Assembly (NCBI RefSeq): GCF_022201045.2 | Contig: NC_068558.1 | Span: forward strand, 3,162,001 to 3,226,000 | DNA: 64,000 bases | Direction of reading: 5' to 3' | DNA from: Citrus sinensis | Taxonomy: Eukaryota; Streptophyta; Magnoliopsida; Sapindales; Rutaceae | Shown: positions 47,769 to 60,900 of the stretch, piece after piece | Position numbering within the stretch: the first letter of the stretch is position 1 | Layout: each line of letters starts with the position of its first letter | Position numbers and translations under genes: made by a program | Notes under the pieces: model-generated | What the model was told of the DNA's origin: nothing | What the model saw: only the letters and a program-made list of their open reading frames with translations | Databases searched by the model: none

Positions 47769-47957
47769 ATGGCTCAGCTCAGTTATGTAATGGTGACTCT
47801 TTTCTGTCTCATCATCTCATGGGCTCACCTCACCTCAACACAACCCTTGTGGGTTCCACTTGGCTTTGTTTCTGGCTCACGTTACGTGTTGGGTTCGTTG
47901 GCCTTAGCTAATTATGCCATCCTCATACTCATTCACGGCTTTTGCAGAGTCGCATAG
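47769..47957 (+). CDS. Hypothetical small protein with two membrane segments
   Basis: 62 codons from ATG 47769 to TAG 47955-47957. Two hydrophobic stretches (YVMVTLFCLIISWA and about LGSLALANYAILILIHGF) are separated by a Trp/Pro-containing loop. The frame is open upstream to 47691 without another ATG, so this could be the last exon of something longer. Composition is more gene-like than its surroundings, but I recognise no family and it may be chance. Confidence 0.25.
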   Translation: MAQLSYVMVTLFCLIISWAHLTSTQPLWVPLGFVSGSRYVLGSLALANYAILILIHGFCRVA

Positions 47958-48122
47958 ACCGAGAAAGAAAGCTCCATAATGTAATTCCCGGACAGCTTCA
48001 GCCTTCAGAATTCAGACTCTGTCTCTGCGTCCTGTCTTTTTCTTTTGTGGGTTTTCAAAGGGAAGACAGTAGCACTCGGCCCTCCAATATCTGTCATGAT
48101 ATACAAACAAGTACTAATAAAT

Positions 48123-48309
48123 GAGTAATTATATAGTTATAAATTTTTGTGTAAATTTATATTATATAAACTGACGTAGCGTTAATTTATTAGTTGAATT
48201 AAATATCTATTAGTCCACATAATTTATTTTTATTATATTATATTTTTATTCAACCAATAAATTAATACCACATCTGTTTATACAAAAATTTATGGTTGTA
48301 TCATCAGTC
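48123..48309. mobile_element. Mutator-type MITE with 9-bp target-site duplication
   Basis: 187 bp. The left end GAGTAATTATATAGTTATAA pairs with the reverse complement of the right end, GACTGATGATACAACCATAA; both continue AATTTTTGT(G/A)TAAA and then, further in, TTAATTTATT(A/G)GTTGAAT. CTAATAAAT flanks it perfectly at 48114-48122 and 48310-48318. Nine-base duplications and long inverted repeats are hallmarks of the Mutator superfamily. No ORF. Confidence 0.9.
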
Positions 48310-48318
48310 CTAATAAAT

Positions 48319-48666
48319 ATATCTTCGAAGGTTTTTATAATGGACAGAACGAGCCCCTTTTAGTATACAAATATGTTTGATGCCGCTAAATGTAAGTGAA
48401 AAACAGTAATAAAAAAGAGATCTGCGCATGCATTTTTTCAATTGTTAAAAATCTACTTTTTATTCTTATACATGAACCTTGGGCGTGAATTTTATTCTTA
48501 CCACAGAAGCAATCAAAATTTTATATTCAAAATGCAATTGTTTATGGGCTAGGCCCATTGTTTCAATCTGCCAAAAACAAGTTCAGGCCCAATAGCCACC
48601 TGCACCCCAGAAACGCTCACAACCCATAGTCACGACTGAGATCACACAATTCCAAAACGGATCCCT
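48319..48666. other. Spacer between MITE and hairpin element
   Basis: AT-rich to about 48540, then more mixed sequence. Nothing recognised. Confidence 0.5.
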
Positions 48667-48762
48667 CTAAGTTACATGCATGTATCTTACAACCCTCTCA
48701 CATGAATAGTATTCATACACTATTCATGTGAGAGGGTTGTAAGGTACATGCATGTAACTTAG
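48667..48762. mobile_element. 96-bp near-perfect hairpin element
   Basis: Two arms of about 44 nt pair with a single mismatch: CTAAGTTACATGCATGTA, then T (left) or C (right, as reverse complement), then CTTACAACCCTCTCACATG and AATAGT. The loop is only about 8 nt. Each arm also contains the palindrome TTACATGCATGTAA. It could be a tiny foldback element or a small-RNA-producing hairpin. No target-site duplication is obvious. Confidence 0.85.
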
Positions 48763-49245
48763 CATTACCCTTCCAAAACGCACCACCCTCCCATGAACGA
48801 GCATGCGGTATCATAGTGCTGATACGTGGCGTTCATAAATTGAATTTTAAGATACTCAATGGCCAACGCCTGACCATAGCGCATAGCAACAGCCACGTTT
48901 GAGGCCAGAAATGCGACATGAGTTCCCAGGTAAGGAGAGAAACAAAGATGAAAATATTCCACGTGTAAATTTCTCATCCATTATCAGGGGAAAAAAAAAT
49001 CACTTGCACCAATATAAACACCCTAAAATATCCGTAGCCTCCGAATCGTCCCATAATTACCCTCACGTCTTCACCTTTCCCAAGCCAACAAAATGGGGCT
49101 AATTATGTAACATCAAGTTTTGACCACACTGGCAAAGTCTATAAACCGTAAACAAAAACATAACCCGCAAAAAAGGACCGAACAGCCCGAGTTCCGAATT
49201 CCTCGTCAGAACTGAAGAGATTGTAAATTGTTAGAAATACAAAAA
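48763..49245. other. Upstream region of the UVR/ApaG gene
   Basis: Mixed-composition promoter and leader region with no ORF of note. No certain TATA box. Confidence 0.4.
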
Positions 49246-51340
49246 ATGCATGCTTTTAATTTAAGTAGTATTAATGTTTCTACTGAATTTAATGCGACGA
49301 GGAGGAGGAGATGCTTAAGTTATAATAATTCTTTGGATTTAGAGTACGGAAGGAGAAGACGAGTCGGTCGGGGTTGTAAAGATCTTACGAGGACGTACGG
49401 GATTGTAGCCTGTGTCGGCGGCGGAGGCGGCGGCAGCGGAGGAGGAGGAGAGAGACTGAGTTCGAGTGCGAGGTCGTTTTTGTCTCGGAGCCAAGCTTAT
49501 GCACTCTTGAAGCAGCAAATGGAGGTCGCTGCCAAAACTGAGGTTTGGTATCTACTGCATTACTTTTGTAATTTTGTCATTTTCAACATGTTTCGCAATA
49601 TTAGCACGTTCCTCATTTTGTTGTACTTTTTACGGAGGCGCGCGCCGTTTTCGTATTTCTGCTGCTCAGGACTATCGGCATTGGTTTCTTGATGAGTTTG
49701 TTGTGTTGATACCAGGATTACAAAGAAGCGGCAAGAATTCGTGATTCATTGAGATCATTTGAGGAAGAGGAGCCGATTTTTCGGCTTCGGAGGTTAATGA
49801 AAGAGGCAGTTGCTGAGGAAAGGTTTGAGGTATCCAATTTCGAATGATTAACTCATGTAACTGTATGTGGTTTTCCTTATGCATGTTTATGATGATCACT
49901 AGCAAAATCTATTAACGCAAAGTGTTAGGCAGCCATTATTTAGTAATGATACTTGTGTAGCTAGCTACTCTTTATAATGGATTACAATATTTTTATGATA
50001 TTGTTTGGTTTTGAGAGATATGATGGGTAAATCGTTGTCTGCTACAATATGGTAATGTTTTGACCCATGTTATTGGTTTCGTATTTACTAGCTTCCTGAT
50101 AATTTGTTCTCTTTTATTGAATTCTTTGCCAGGATGCTGCTAGGTACCGCAACAAATTAAAGGAAATAGCACCAAACTCTCTCTTGAAATGTTTGAGTGA
50201 TGCAACAACCTTGGTACGAAGAGATCCAATTTAATATTGCAAATATTGCCTGCTGTCTAAAGGGCTATGTGATTTGTTTTAGCGTGTGTTATAAAAAAAT
50301 TTTCTACCTGGGATGTCTGTCTTTTTTATAATAATCTGTTTAAGATATGCTACCGGCAATCTATTTTAGTATGTGTATGTTAGAGGCCTTTCTGAATTCT
50401 TGATGGACCAGTTTTTGGCATATGATGATTTTTCAGGGGATAAGGGTTCAAGTTAGAAGTGTGTACATTGAGGACCGTAGTCAACCTTTGAAGGGGCAGT
50501 ACTTTTTCGCATATAGGGTAAGAATTACCAATAACTCAGAACGTCCTGTTCAACTTCTCAGACGGCATTGGATTATCACAGATGCAAACGGAAAAACTGA
50601 AAACATCTTGTGAGTTATTCTTCTTACTTTCTTTCCATTTTATCTTTTCTTTGTCTTATGGGCATAATAAGATAATAATTTCTCCTTGCTTTTCCCTTTC
50701 TTTCGGATATGAATTTGGTATCTCTCACTTTTTTTGCAGAGGAGTTGGAGTCATTGGTGAACAGCCAGTTATACTTCCTAATACCAGTTTTGAATACTCT
50801 TCAGCATGCCCTTTAAGCACTCCGAGTGGCAGAATGGTAAGATGGGATAGTTTTGCATTCTTATGTCCTTTGCAACTTGTTAAACTTAAAATCCCACTGT
50901 AGTTATGGATTAAAGAGGTTAGATTTGAAACAAGTTTTAAAACAAGTTGCGTGCTATCCATCATGGTCACATGCCGTTGTAATCCAGCTTTTCCTATGAA
51001 TTTTTTTTTTAAATAATTTTTTTAGGGTGAGGTTTAATAGATTCTCAATGTACTCGAAAGTGGCAGATGAATGTTGCTGTCTTCTCAACTTAAAATCTAT
51101 ATTTTATTCATCAACTCTGTTCTTGCTGTTGTTAGTTATATGTGTTTTTGCCATACCTTAAAGCCAATATCATATTATTGAAAAAAATATCGAAGAAATT
51201 TAAAAATGTTTCATTGGATTGCAATGCAGGAAGGTGATTTTGAGATGAAACATGTTGATAGAGTAGGTTCACAAACTTTCAATGTGGCGATTGCACCTTT
51301 TTCTCTATCCACAATGGGTGATGACAGTGATTCTTTTTAG
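49246..51340 (+). CDS. UVR- and ApaG-domain protein, predicted chloroplast-targeted
   Basis: Six exons: 49246-49542, 49716-49829, 50133-50213, 50437-50609, 50740-50836 and 51230-51340; 290 residues. Residues 1 to about 75 are Arg/Ser/Gly-rich and poor in acid, a chloroplast transit peptide by look (with a Gly-rich run near 58-66). Two helical UVR-like segments follow (about 83-113 with [12 protein letters not shown], and about 135-155 with [10 protein letters not shown]). An ApaG fold covers about 165-285 ([73 protein letters not shown]). ApaG domains also occur in bacterial ApaG and in F-box proteins such as SKIP16; UVR is a protein-protein contact motif. The biochemical role is unknown. The start is the first in-frame ATG. 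Confidence 0.9.
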
Positions 51341-54300
51341 AACTGGTATTAGGCGTCTCTGTGGAGGGTTGAGGCGCCATATCCCTGTCATGGTTGATTA
51401 TTTTCAGAATTATAAATCAATGCATTGCAATATGTAAGTGTAATTATTGGTCTATAAGCTCTTCATTTGTTTCTCTGCAAGGATCATATGTAGCAAACTT
51501 TCAAAAGAAATCAATTAATAATAAGTGTATTATAGCTTCTACTGACTTCTTTCTTTCTTTCCGATGTTGGGGATGAAATTCAAACATCCCTAAAGTTGTA
51601 TATGAAACCGCATGGCTAATCATAATTCTCATGAAGTTGATAGATCTAGAAAGCATCCATACTCGAATATATGAAGTGCACTACAAATGAATTTTCTGCC
51701 ACTATTACTGTGCCTATCTGGTAATTTGGTAGATCTCAACGTTAATCAAAAAGTCTTATTGAACAATTGGTAAACATGTAAAGGTAAAAATGAATTTATA
51801 CATATCCCTCAGCACATTACCCAGTGTTGCTTTTTCGTCTCACGGACAACTTCCCAGCCTATTTGGACCTTCCTTTAAAATGCTCTTGAAGTGGCCCTCG
51901 TATTTTGCATCTTCGTTTATGAGTGGTTTTGTTTTCCAGCTGTGTTCCTAGAACATCAAATTGCTTGAACAGCTCCAAACAAGAAGTCATTGCAGTGTAT
52001 ATATCATTGTCATTTTTCTAATATCTCATTCCGTTGTCCACGTGAAAATTTGTATTAAAGGAAACTTGAGATAGATCTACATTTCCTCAGCAACCACTAC
52101 CAGACAAAGCACAGGACTAAGTTTGTTGTTTAGGATGGTTCATGGTTGTTTCCCTTGCTGCATCTGCATGCACAATGATTTGTCCTTTGCTATACAGGAT
52201 TTATTGCTAAAAACAACGGGAAAAAAAATCACATTTGGGCATGCCAATTTATATATCTATTTCTCTGGTCGCTTGTTACCTACATCTTTGCATTATCAGT
52301 ACTAGCAGTTCAGAAGTATACCCGAGCGAGTGACTAAACGAGACTTCATCCAAACCTCAACCAACCGCTTGTTTAACTGCAGGCAACTCAAGGACCATCC
52401 CAATTTTCATTTGCTCTCTCTTTCTTTTTAGGGGAATCAGTCGACCGATTCCCTTTCGTCTCTGCAAACATTATCGGGTTCAGAAGTAAACCTGGCTATC
52501 TTCATTTTTAGTTACTAAACATGAGAGGTATCTTTTTAACTCTCTTTCTCTCCCTACTGAATCTCATGTAGAATCTATGTTTTGAGCTGTTATCTTTAAT
52601 TTTTAATGTTCACAGAAAGAGTTCAGTGTTTTAAACAAGGGATATATATAATTTATATATGGTTTGGTTCAATTTGGAAAGTAATTTTGCATAGAGTTCA
52701 AAGGCTCATGAAAGCTATTTGCTGGGGTTGTCTAAGATTATCATTCAGTTTTGCAAAACTCTTTGCATCAACATGCTAAGATTATGTTATACTAACCATA
52801 AATTGGTGTTTTGATGCTTTTAAAACTGTCACGCTGTAGTTGAGTGGTGGTTTCATATTGGCAAATGGCTCATGCTTTTGTAATGTTACAACCAAATACG
52901 ATGGGCCGTATAAAACTAATGCACCACTTCTCTTCATGCTTATTATGACTCCCACAAATCAAGTTGGAGACTGAGTTTCTCCCCCCGAAATTTTGCCTCT
53001 TCATATAAACATGGGTTCTTCTTTTATGATCTTTCAAAAAATCGATTGAGAAAATTGCTTGGTCTTTGCCCAGAGTGGAGCTGCTACAAAAAGACAGCTG
53101 GTTCCACTCCATCAAGTTTTTTATGGCTTCGGAAGGTAACGTTTTTTTGAACAACGCATTGTTGATTGCTGTGCAAGTTTTGTTAATTTTATAGTGCTAT
53201 TATTAGGAAATTCCCATTTCCGTGCTTGAATATACTATGCATTGCCTCGTTACCAGCGTAACTTGTTGCTTTTGCCCATTTTGGTGTCTTCCTTGATGGC
53301 CAAGTTTGTTTGAACATTTACACGTCATAATCAACTTACCATGAGTTTAAAGTGCCCGTATTCAAGATTAAAAATGAACGTATTCAGATTGACCCATTTT
53401 GTTTAATTTCTTTAATATGATTGGAATCCTAAAATATAAATCCCAGAGGAAGGGTTTCTTTTCCGCTACCGACTTGTCACTTTTTCATCTTTGATTTTAC
53501 TTTTGGTTTCTTTAGTCTCTGTTTTCTGTTCAATTTGCTAAAGCGAAAAGCGATTAAAGCCGGTGACATATGTGCGCGTTCTGTTTTCACCTCTGTATTT
53601 TTTTCTTTTTTGGTAATACAATATTAGATAGGGTTCTGTTACAAAGCTGCCAGTGTCCTATAATTTCATTTTTCACCCCAATTCCACTATCATGCAAAAC
53701 GACGCGCTTTACGCTTAGTTGTACTTTCCAATTTTGCATCTCCGAGTCCCCCTCTGTAGGGGCCCATGACATAAACCCCTCTGCTACTGCTAGCTTAGCT
53801 TTTGCAATGCAACCAATGCACAAAAGACACGTTGCTCTCAGAAACCCAAACGTAAATTGTATGTAGTTACCAAATTATTTTGGTCGCGGGCTCGGTCCAC
53901 CGCGCCAGGACCAGGAGTCGTAACTGGGCCCCAGTAATTGGTCCTTTTTTTCCAAATCTCTTGCTTCAACAAAAAGAAAACACCATGATTGCTAATCACC
54001 GTTTACATTTAATTAACCACCAAATCATGCCCCATTCGATCCAGGCAATTGACCACAATTGGTCAAAATGTGGGCGGGGCTTCATCATTGATCATGATAC
54101 TTCGCTTTACCTCATCATTTTTCAATCACCAGCTCAGGCCCCAGAGAAACAGAACACACCCAAACCGTGCTGGTACATTACTCAAAAAGCATCTACGAAT
54201 TCCGACACAAGGTCCAAATACAGCATTCTCTCTCTGATAGTCTGGTCCTCTCCTCTTTCCCTGCCTTTCTCTGTATTCCCAATAATATTATTGATGTATT

Positions 54301-54998
54301 AAAATACTTAAAAAGGCTGGAAATCTAAGAAAAGGTGACAAAAACGTGTTTTTTTTAATATTTTTTATTTGCATGGGTATGAGACTACGCAAAACAATGC
54401 TCCATTTAAAAAAAAAAATTCTTTTATTTTTTTTAATAAATGAAAAAAGAAGCTTGTTCTGAAAGCCTACCCTTCTTTTAGTAATAGTTCTTTTTAAAGC
54501 CAAGAAGCAAAGCATCTCCTGTTACACACCATCACATTTATCTTGCTTTCCCTTGCAAGCATCAGCCTTTCCTTCTGTTAGAATTCAGCGGCTAATAAAT
54601 TAACTAATTAAACTCAACCACAAATCTTTCATTTATATGTTCTTTTGCAAAAACATTCTCAAAGTTTGGAATCTCTGCTAGCCTCTGTCAGTCATTAAAG
54701 GGTCAAATTCATATTGGCATTTTTTTTTCTAATTTTCTTTTTCATATTTTTAAAACTTCTCATCCCATGTGCCCGAATCTTTATCAACTTGTAGCAAACC
54801 CATAGTCATAGACTTTTTTGAAGTTTATTCTAACGCCATTTATTTCTTGGTAGACATTGTGCTCTGGTTTTAGCCCTTGCCAATTTCGTGAACACTTTTT
54901 GATATTGGTTCTTCGTTTTCTTCTCAAAAGTGAAGATTTTGAGAGAGTTTCGGCACAATCCCAGTTAATTTCAGTGAAAGTGATTAATAACAATCCAT
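51341..54998. other. Spacer between UVR/ApaG and rolling-stone-like genes
   Basis: The first few hundred bases should be 3' UTR. I find no gene in the 3.6 kb. Short ORFs up to 94 codons (for example minus 52870-53154) show no family motif. A C/T-rich leader-like patch lies at about 54215-54275 and T or A runs at about 54340-54440. Sequence from about 54780 is probably leader of the next gene. Confidence 0.5.
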
Positions 54999-56819
54999 AT
55001 GACCTACAAAACAGGTTCAAAAGTGTCATGGCATCCAGCCTTGACAGTTGATACAACGACCTCAGAATACTGGCTCAATTGGAGGGTCATATTATGTGCA
55101 ATTTGGGTACTTATTACTATGATTTTCGCGTTTTTTATTATATGGAAGTATGAAGGTTTCCGCAATTCGAATCGAGATACTGCAGAAACACAGCAGCCGG
55201 AAAAGGCAGGATTTTTGTATGAGGATGAAACTTGGAAGCCTTGTTTGAGAGGAGTCCATCCTGCTTGGCTTCTGGCTTTTAGAGTTCTTGCTTTTGCTGT
55301 TCTTTTGATATTGCTTGTAGCCACTGCTCTTTTTGACGGAGGCAGCATCTTTTACTACTACACTCAGTAAGTTTCTCTGAAAAGAAATGTATTCAATTTG
55401 AATCAAGTTGTCTTCCTCTTTTTTTTTTTTTTTTTTTTGCCTCCCCTTTTTAACAAATCTAATGTTTATCGTTTCCTGATAGGTGGACATGTACGTTTAC
55501 CGCAATTTATTTTGGGGTATGTCTTATAGCTTCAAATTGTTATTTGATTCTATCATAAGTTTCTCTTATTAATGTTTCTGTTAATGTTGTGTTTCCTTGC
55601 AGCTTGGGTCATCGCTCTCTATGTATGGATGTTACCAATATCACAAAAGCCTTGGCGGCGATAAGGTTGATAATGTGGAGGGAGATGCTGAACAAGGAAT
55701 CTGCGCAACTCCTGCAGTACTTGGTGAAAGTTCTAATAGTTCAGCAAAACATACAAGCTCCCGTGAAGAATTTAATGCTCGCCGACCTGCTGGCTTTTGG
55801 GGTTATGTCTTTCAAATAATTTTTCAGGTACATTTTCTGAGATGAGCGTCAGAAATTTGGGTGTTTTTCAACTTTTGTATCACAGAAATGTATCTGAATT
55901 ATGCATTTGGTTACCTAATTGTTGCTGTCTGGCTGCTTTCATAGACGGAAGACTAATTGATACACTTGCTTGTTTACTCTGAATAGAAATGGTGACTGAT
56001 CATTTGTGTTTCTTGTGAACAGATGAATGCAGGGGCTGTTTTGCTCACAGATTGTGTCTTTTGGTTCATAATTGTCCCGTTTCTTGAAATCAAGAATTAC
56101 AGTCTGAATGTTGTAAGTATCTGCTTAGATTTCTTTCCTCTATAATTTTTACCGTCACATTTCTTAAGTCTTACTTTCTTTCTCACCTAAAGAACGTCTT
56201 TGATTGTTTCTGCTTCACAGTTAGTGATCAATATGCATACAATAAATGCTGTTTTGCTACTAGGTGATGCTGCGCTCAATTGCCTGGTGAGTTGCCTTAA
56301 CTCATTTTCGTTCACTAACCATTTCCATTTCTTGCAAGATTATAAATTTCTAATCAACTTGTTCTTCCCCTTTCAGCGGTTCCCCATGTTTCGTATTGCT
56401 TACTTCTTCCTCTGGACAGTGACTTATGTTATAGTCCAATGGGTTGTCCATGCATGTGTCAAAATCTGGTAAATACAATTGTGTTTTATCTTTCTGCAAA
56501 GCAAAGCGGTTTTCATTCGATTTCTTCTAACCATGGATATTTTATAATTTTGAAACAGGTGGGCATATCCATTTCTTGACTTGTCATCTCCATATGCTCC
56601 ACTTTGGTGCGTCCAATGTTTAAGAAACAATATAAATATTCTTGATTGGTTTTAGCCTGTATTTACCAATTCTTTCTCCCCTTCTCAAATGGGATTTGCA
56701 GGTACTTCGCGGTGGCGGTGATGCATATTCCATGCTACGGTGTTTTTGCTCTTGCAATAAGGTTGAAACACACACTCCTGTCAAGATGGTTTCCTGATTC
56801 TTATCAATGCGTGAAATAA
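54999..56819 (+). CDS. Rolling-stone-like multi-pass membrane protein
   Basis: Eight exons: 54999-55366, 55483-55516, 55603-55827, 56023-56112, 56221-56286, 56377-56468, 56559-56606 and 56702-56819; 346 residues. About seven hydrophobic segments are seen: WRVILCAIWVLITMIFAFFI; AFRVLAFAVLLILLVATALF; the exon 1-3 join around TCTFTAIYFGLGS; the exon 4 segment around VFWFIIVPFLE; exon 5; IAYFFLWTVTYVIVQWVVH; and YFAVAVMHIPCYGVFALAI. The WHPALTVDTTTSEYWLNWR start and the HPAWLLAFRVLAF block match plant proteins distantly like Drosophila Rolling stone. A soluble Ser/Glu-rich loop lies about residues 155-195. Function is not established in plants. The gene is tail-to-tail with the PX-RH gene, with about 1.1 kb between the stops. 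Confidence 0.85.
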
Positions 56820-57903
56820 CTTTTGGAACCAAACAAGCTTCAAGATCTTCAGGAAAATGTGAATTTTTCCGGTAGAAGAGTGGTATAAAATAGCAGAGAA
56901 CCAAAATGTAGTGTTAAATGAGACAAGATTGATTGAAATCCTGACAACATTCCTAGAAATATCATTCTGTATAGTAAGTTTTGGAAAATACAAAAGTTCT
57001 AAAACGACAAAGCAGAATTATTACTCTGATTATTTAGGCATATATGGATGATTGCATTGGCATCATTGTAATCCATGTAGATGATACAGAAATTAATAGA
57101 AATTTTTTAATTCTCTCAGTTCAATCCTTGATTCCATCATTCCTGTTTCTTCTCCGTCAAGTTGCAGGGCAAAACCGGCCTTATTAGAGCCCCAAAAGAA
57201 CAAAAAGAACCCCATTATTGACCAAACCAAAATTTGTTATCCAATAATCCTGCTCTAATTTTTCTGCATATTTTTATGGACAATGATTGATTTGTAAAGG
57301 TGCATCCAAATTCAGAGCGAACACAATGGACCACCTTTCTGAATAAATACACCTCAAAGCGGGCGGACCCCATAAAAAAAGAACAAGTCAGAGAGAGTAA
57401 AGAACAATGACATGTTTCCACTTTACAGATTCATGGAAACAATAAATCACCTTATGATATTCCAGTGCATTTTTATGATGATCACCGAATACTTGTTTCT
57501 CTTAATTATAATTTTTTCTTTCCACAGTATGTTAGCCAGGACCCAGCCGCAGAGAAAAATACCTAATCACCAGTTTCCTGCAATTAAATAATGTCTAAAA
57601 CGTATGGAAATTCAAATGTGTGAAAATAACTACCATTTTGTTTGATACCATGAGAGGGGAAAAAAAGGGAGGTAATAATCACCATTTAGAGGAGAAGAAA
57701 AAAAAATGACAACACAACAATCTGTTTTGCTTGTAGGTTACAAAGAATAAACTCCCGGAAAAAATCTCAACCCGAATCTGCTCTGTAACCCTCTTAGTAT
57801 TGGCCACTTTCAACTATTGGAATATTTACCCGGAAGTTGCAACAAATAGCTCTTAAGACTTTTCAGGTCAAGCTAAAATACAAATGTTTACAACTATATA
57901 TGA
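56820..57903. other. Convergent 3' region between two genes
   Basis: It holds 3' UTRs of the upstream plus-strand gene and the downstream minus-strand gene. No separate gene is supported. Overlapping transcript ends are possible but not visible in sequence. Confidence 0.5.
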
Positions 57904-60900
57904 TCAAATAGAAGTGTTTGGCAGAGAACCCATTAGAATAACATTGTTGCTACCTCTATTCTCTGCTCCATCTGGTTTTGGTTTAGAAAATAGTCTGGAG
58001 AGGAGTCCTATGGACAGTCCAGTAGCAGCTCTATTCCCCAGTAAGTTCAATGGTCCATTTGCCTCAGCATTGGCATTATGGCTTGCCCTTATAACGGAAT
58101 TCACAGCGGTCTCCACCACTAGGCTTGTGCCACAAGAGCAGGACGTGAGTTTCTTAAAGCAAGGCTTATGGAATACTGCTTCACAAGATTTACACCTTTC
58201 AACCTCGCCTTCCTGTTGATTGTTTTAAACTGTCAGATTATTATTAAGACAAATAACTATAATCAACTCACTGTAAGAATTTTGAGCTCCCTCAAGGTAA
58301 CTATTTAAAATAAACATGTTTACTTTTATGTTTAAAACAGAACTCCTAAGTAGGAGTGTCAAAGTACCCCCCATTGACACCTAGCGTCTATGAACTTAAG
58401 ATATAATGTGTTAAGAAATTGGAGCTGCCAGACACCTTGACAGCAGTTGACAAATACAGGGAACAAAGGAGCAGTAACGATGCGCATTGTATAATACTGA
58501 CCTGAAAAGCGAAAATAAGAGACGATGGGTCATCACAAGCTTGTCGGGCACAGCACGGTACTCCCACATCACAGCATATAAGGCATTGCTCCGTGATATG
58601 CACCAGGATTTTCTTTGAAACGGTTTCCACCATTGCAGGTAGTGCTGCCAGAACAGTTAAAAATTCTACTTCAGTCAACTAAAGATTCAAAGTAGATGTG
58701 AAATAAATTCTTGAAAATTGGAATCCTACATGGCTGATTCAGAAAAGGACCCATCACACGTTTAATAGAAAACTATCATCATCAAACTAAGCAAGGCCAT
58801 TGGTTTTGAGTCCGATAACACGAACTATGGCATGAGTTGTTTTAATCTTCAAAAATCTCTGTTCTACTTTATTCAATATATATTCAACTTTCTATTTAAA
58901 TGGTCTTCCAAAAATGGGCATATGAGCTGCTCTTGCAGAAACAGGCTGCAGACCACACTGAAAAGTTTCCCTCTTCTCAGTAAGGTTAATCAGCCCACTG
59001 GAAAGCCAACTAAGTTGAAATAGCAACACTCGTGTCATATGAAACTAAACATGAGCCCTTAAAGATAAATCTTCGAACTAATACACCAATTAAATGTTAG
59101 CGATTAATTATAGCAAACCTGCAAATGGCCCTTTGGAAAGGTCAATGAGGTCTCTGAGTGCAAAAAAGTCATTGCTTTCAAGAAGATATCTTCGAGATCC
59201 AAGCCCTTTGTTGATGGATCTACGAAATGGGCAGCGAACATAAGGAAGCATACTTCCAATTTTCTTCCTTACACCCATGACATGTTGTAGAGCTGGGACC
59301 TTTGAGTATAGGAGAGGATTAACTGCACTGACACAAAGCATGGGCTGCAGCAAAGGCAAAACAATAATCAAAGATACTAAAGATAGCATCTAACAAGATT
59401 TCAGTAAACCGTTTTAACTTGAATTTCAAATATGTAGAGTGGTGAAAATAAAATACATGATTGTTCCATCTCAAACAATATACAACTGCATGACAAGTCC
59501 CAGTTGGGAGAGGAGAAAAGAAATTATACAAAAGAATCTAGAACATATCCAAGAATAACACACTACAGGTTTCATAGTCTCCCTACTAAGTACTGACAGA
59601 CTGACAGCCATCTAAACATCTGCTTTGGCACAAGATGTGAGTCAAACAGTTAAATGTTAATCTTATAAGCAATCAGCTAGCAGATCTTTTGGAATTTGTT
59701 TTCTCTTGGCCGAGAAATGAATGACGCGACAAATATGACCAATGAAAAGCTTGGATATTTGGAATTTTACTTATCAGTTGAACCAAATATTCAACTGATT
59801 AAATTTACGCAGGCAATGCCACCAGTTGCTGCAACTTTTTCATTTTAAATTTCAGCCATTCACAGGGGACTTAAAGAGGAGTAGGTTGCAGGAGCAAACC
59901 TGCTTTTACAGGCATTGCATTTAACTCCCAATATCCATGGTGAAAATCAGATTGTAAAGCAAAACATAATGCCCAAGCTATGTCCCTAATAATATAATAT
60001 CAATTCATCCACACACTCAAACCCACCACTAACAAAGCTGTAAACACAGTCCTGGATTTCAAATACCTGGTTGTACACGGAATCCAAAAATGATTTAGCC
60101 AATTGAGAAACTGGATATCGTGTGAAATCCCAATGATGCAATACTCTTGCTGGCAAGACTGCGGTCTCATTTGTATGGCAGGCGGAACAAAACAACTGAC
60201 CGGTATATTCACAAAGTCGGGGTTTGCCCCACCCCAAGGTTTGTACAAAGTCTTGCATTAGAGTAATTCCATCATCAAAATGTTTGTGGCAGCCAGCACA
60301 GGTATAATGTTGTGATTCTAACATCTGTTTCAGAGATCTGTGCGGTCTAATTTCAACAACAAGTGATATGGTCTTTCCTAAAGCGGACATATTTTCTGCA
60401 TCTGTCCCTTTAGCAAAAGATGTATACCCAGACACCAGTGGATTCGATGCAGGGGAATTACGCAACGACTCTTGTTGAGACAAGAATGTAATCAATGCAT
60501 TTGGGGGACTGGAAAAAGAACTGGAATGGAGAATAGATTGTAAACACTCTTGAATGAGCACACTTCTGTGAGCAACAACCAGAGGAGACACATTTCCAAA
60601 TATCTTTCGAGATTCCTTTTCTACAGATGACCAAGGAGAAGGAAGACTCCAGCCTTCGTCAGCAGACAATGATTTCAAGCGACGATAGAGAGTATAGAAA
60701 TCACGATATCTTCGTTCAACCTCCCACTGATCCTTACCGCTCCACACTCTGATTTTGTATACAGTGTATTCCTTTACTCCCACCAATCTTTCACTAAGTG
60801 AGACATCACCTTTCTTCTGCTTTGCACCTATCACTTCAACACCATCAATTCTAAGGGGGACCAGAGTCAGTGGGTAAGCATCATCTGTACCAGAAGTAGA

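Noticed and set aside
52870-53154. 94-codon minus-strand ORF
   Set aside because: No motif, no splice partners, isolated in a spacer.
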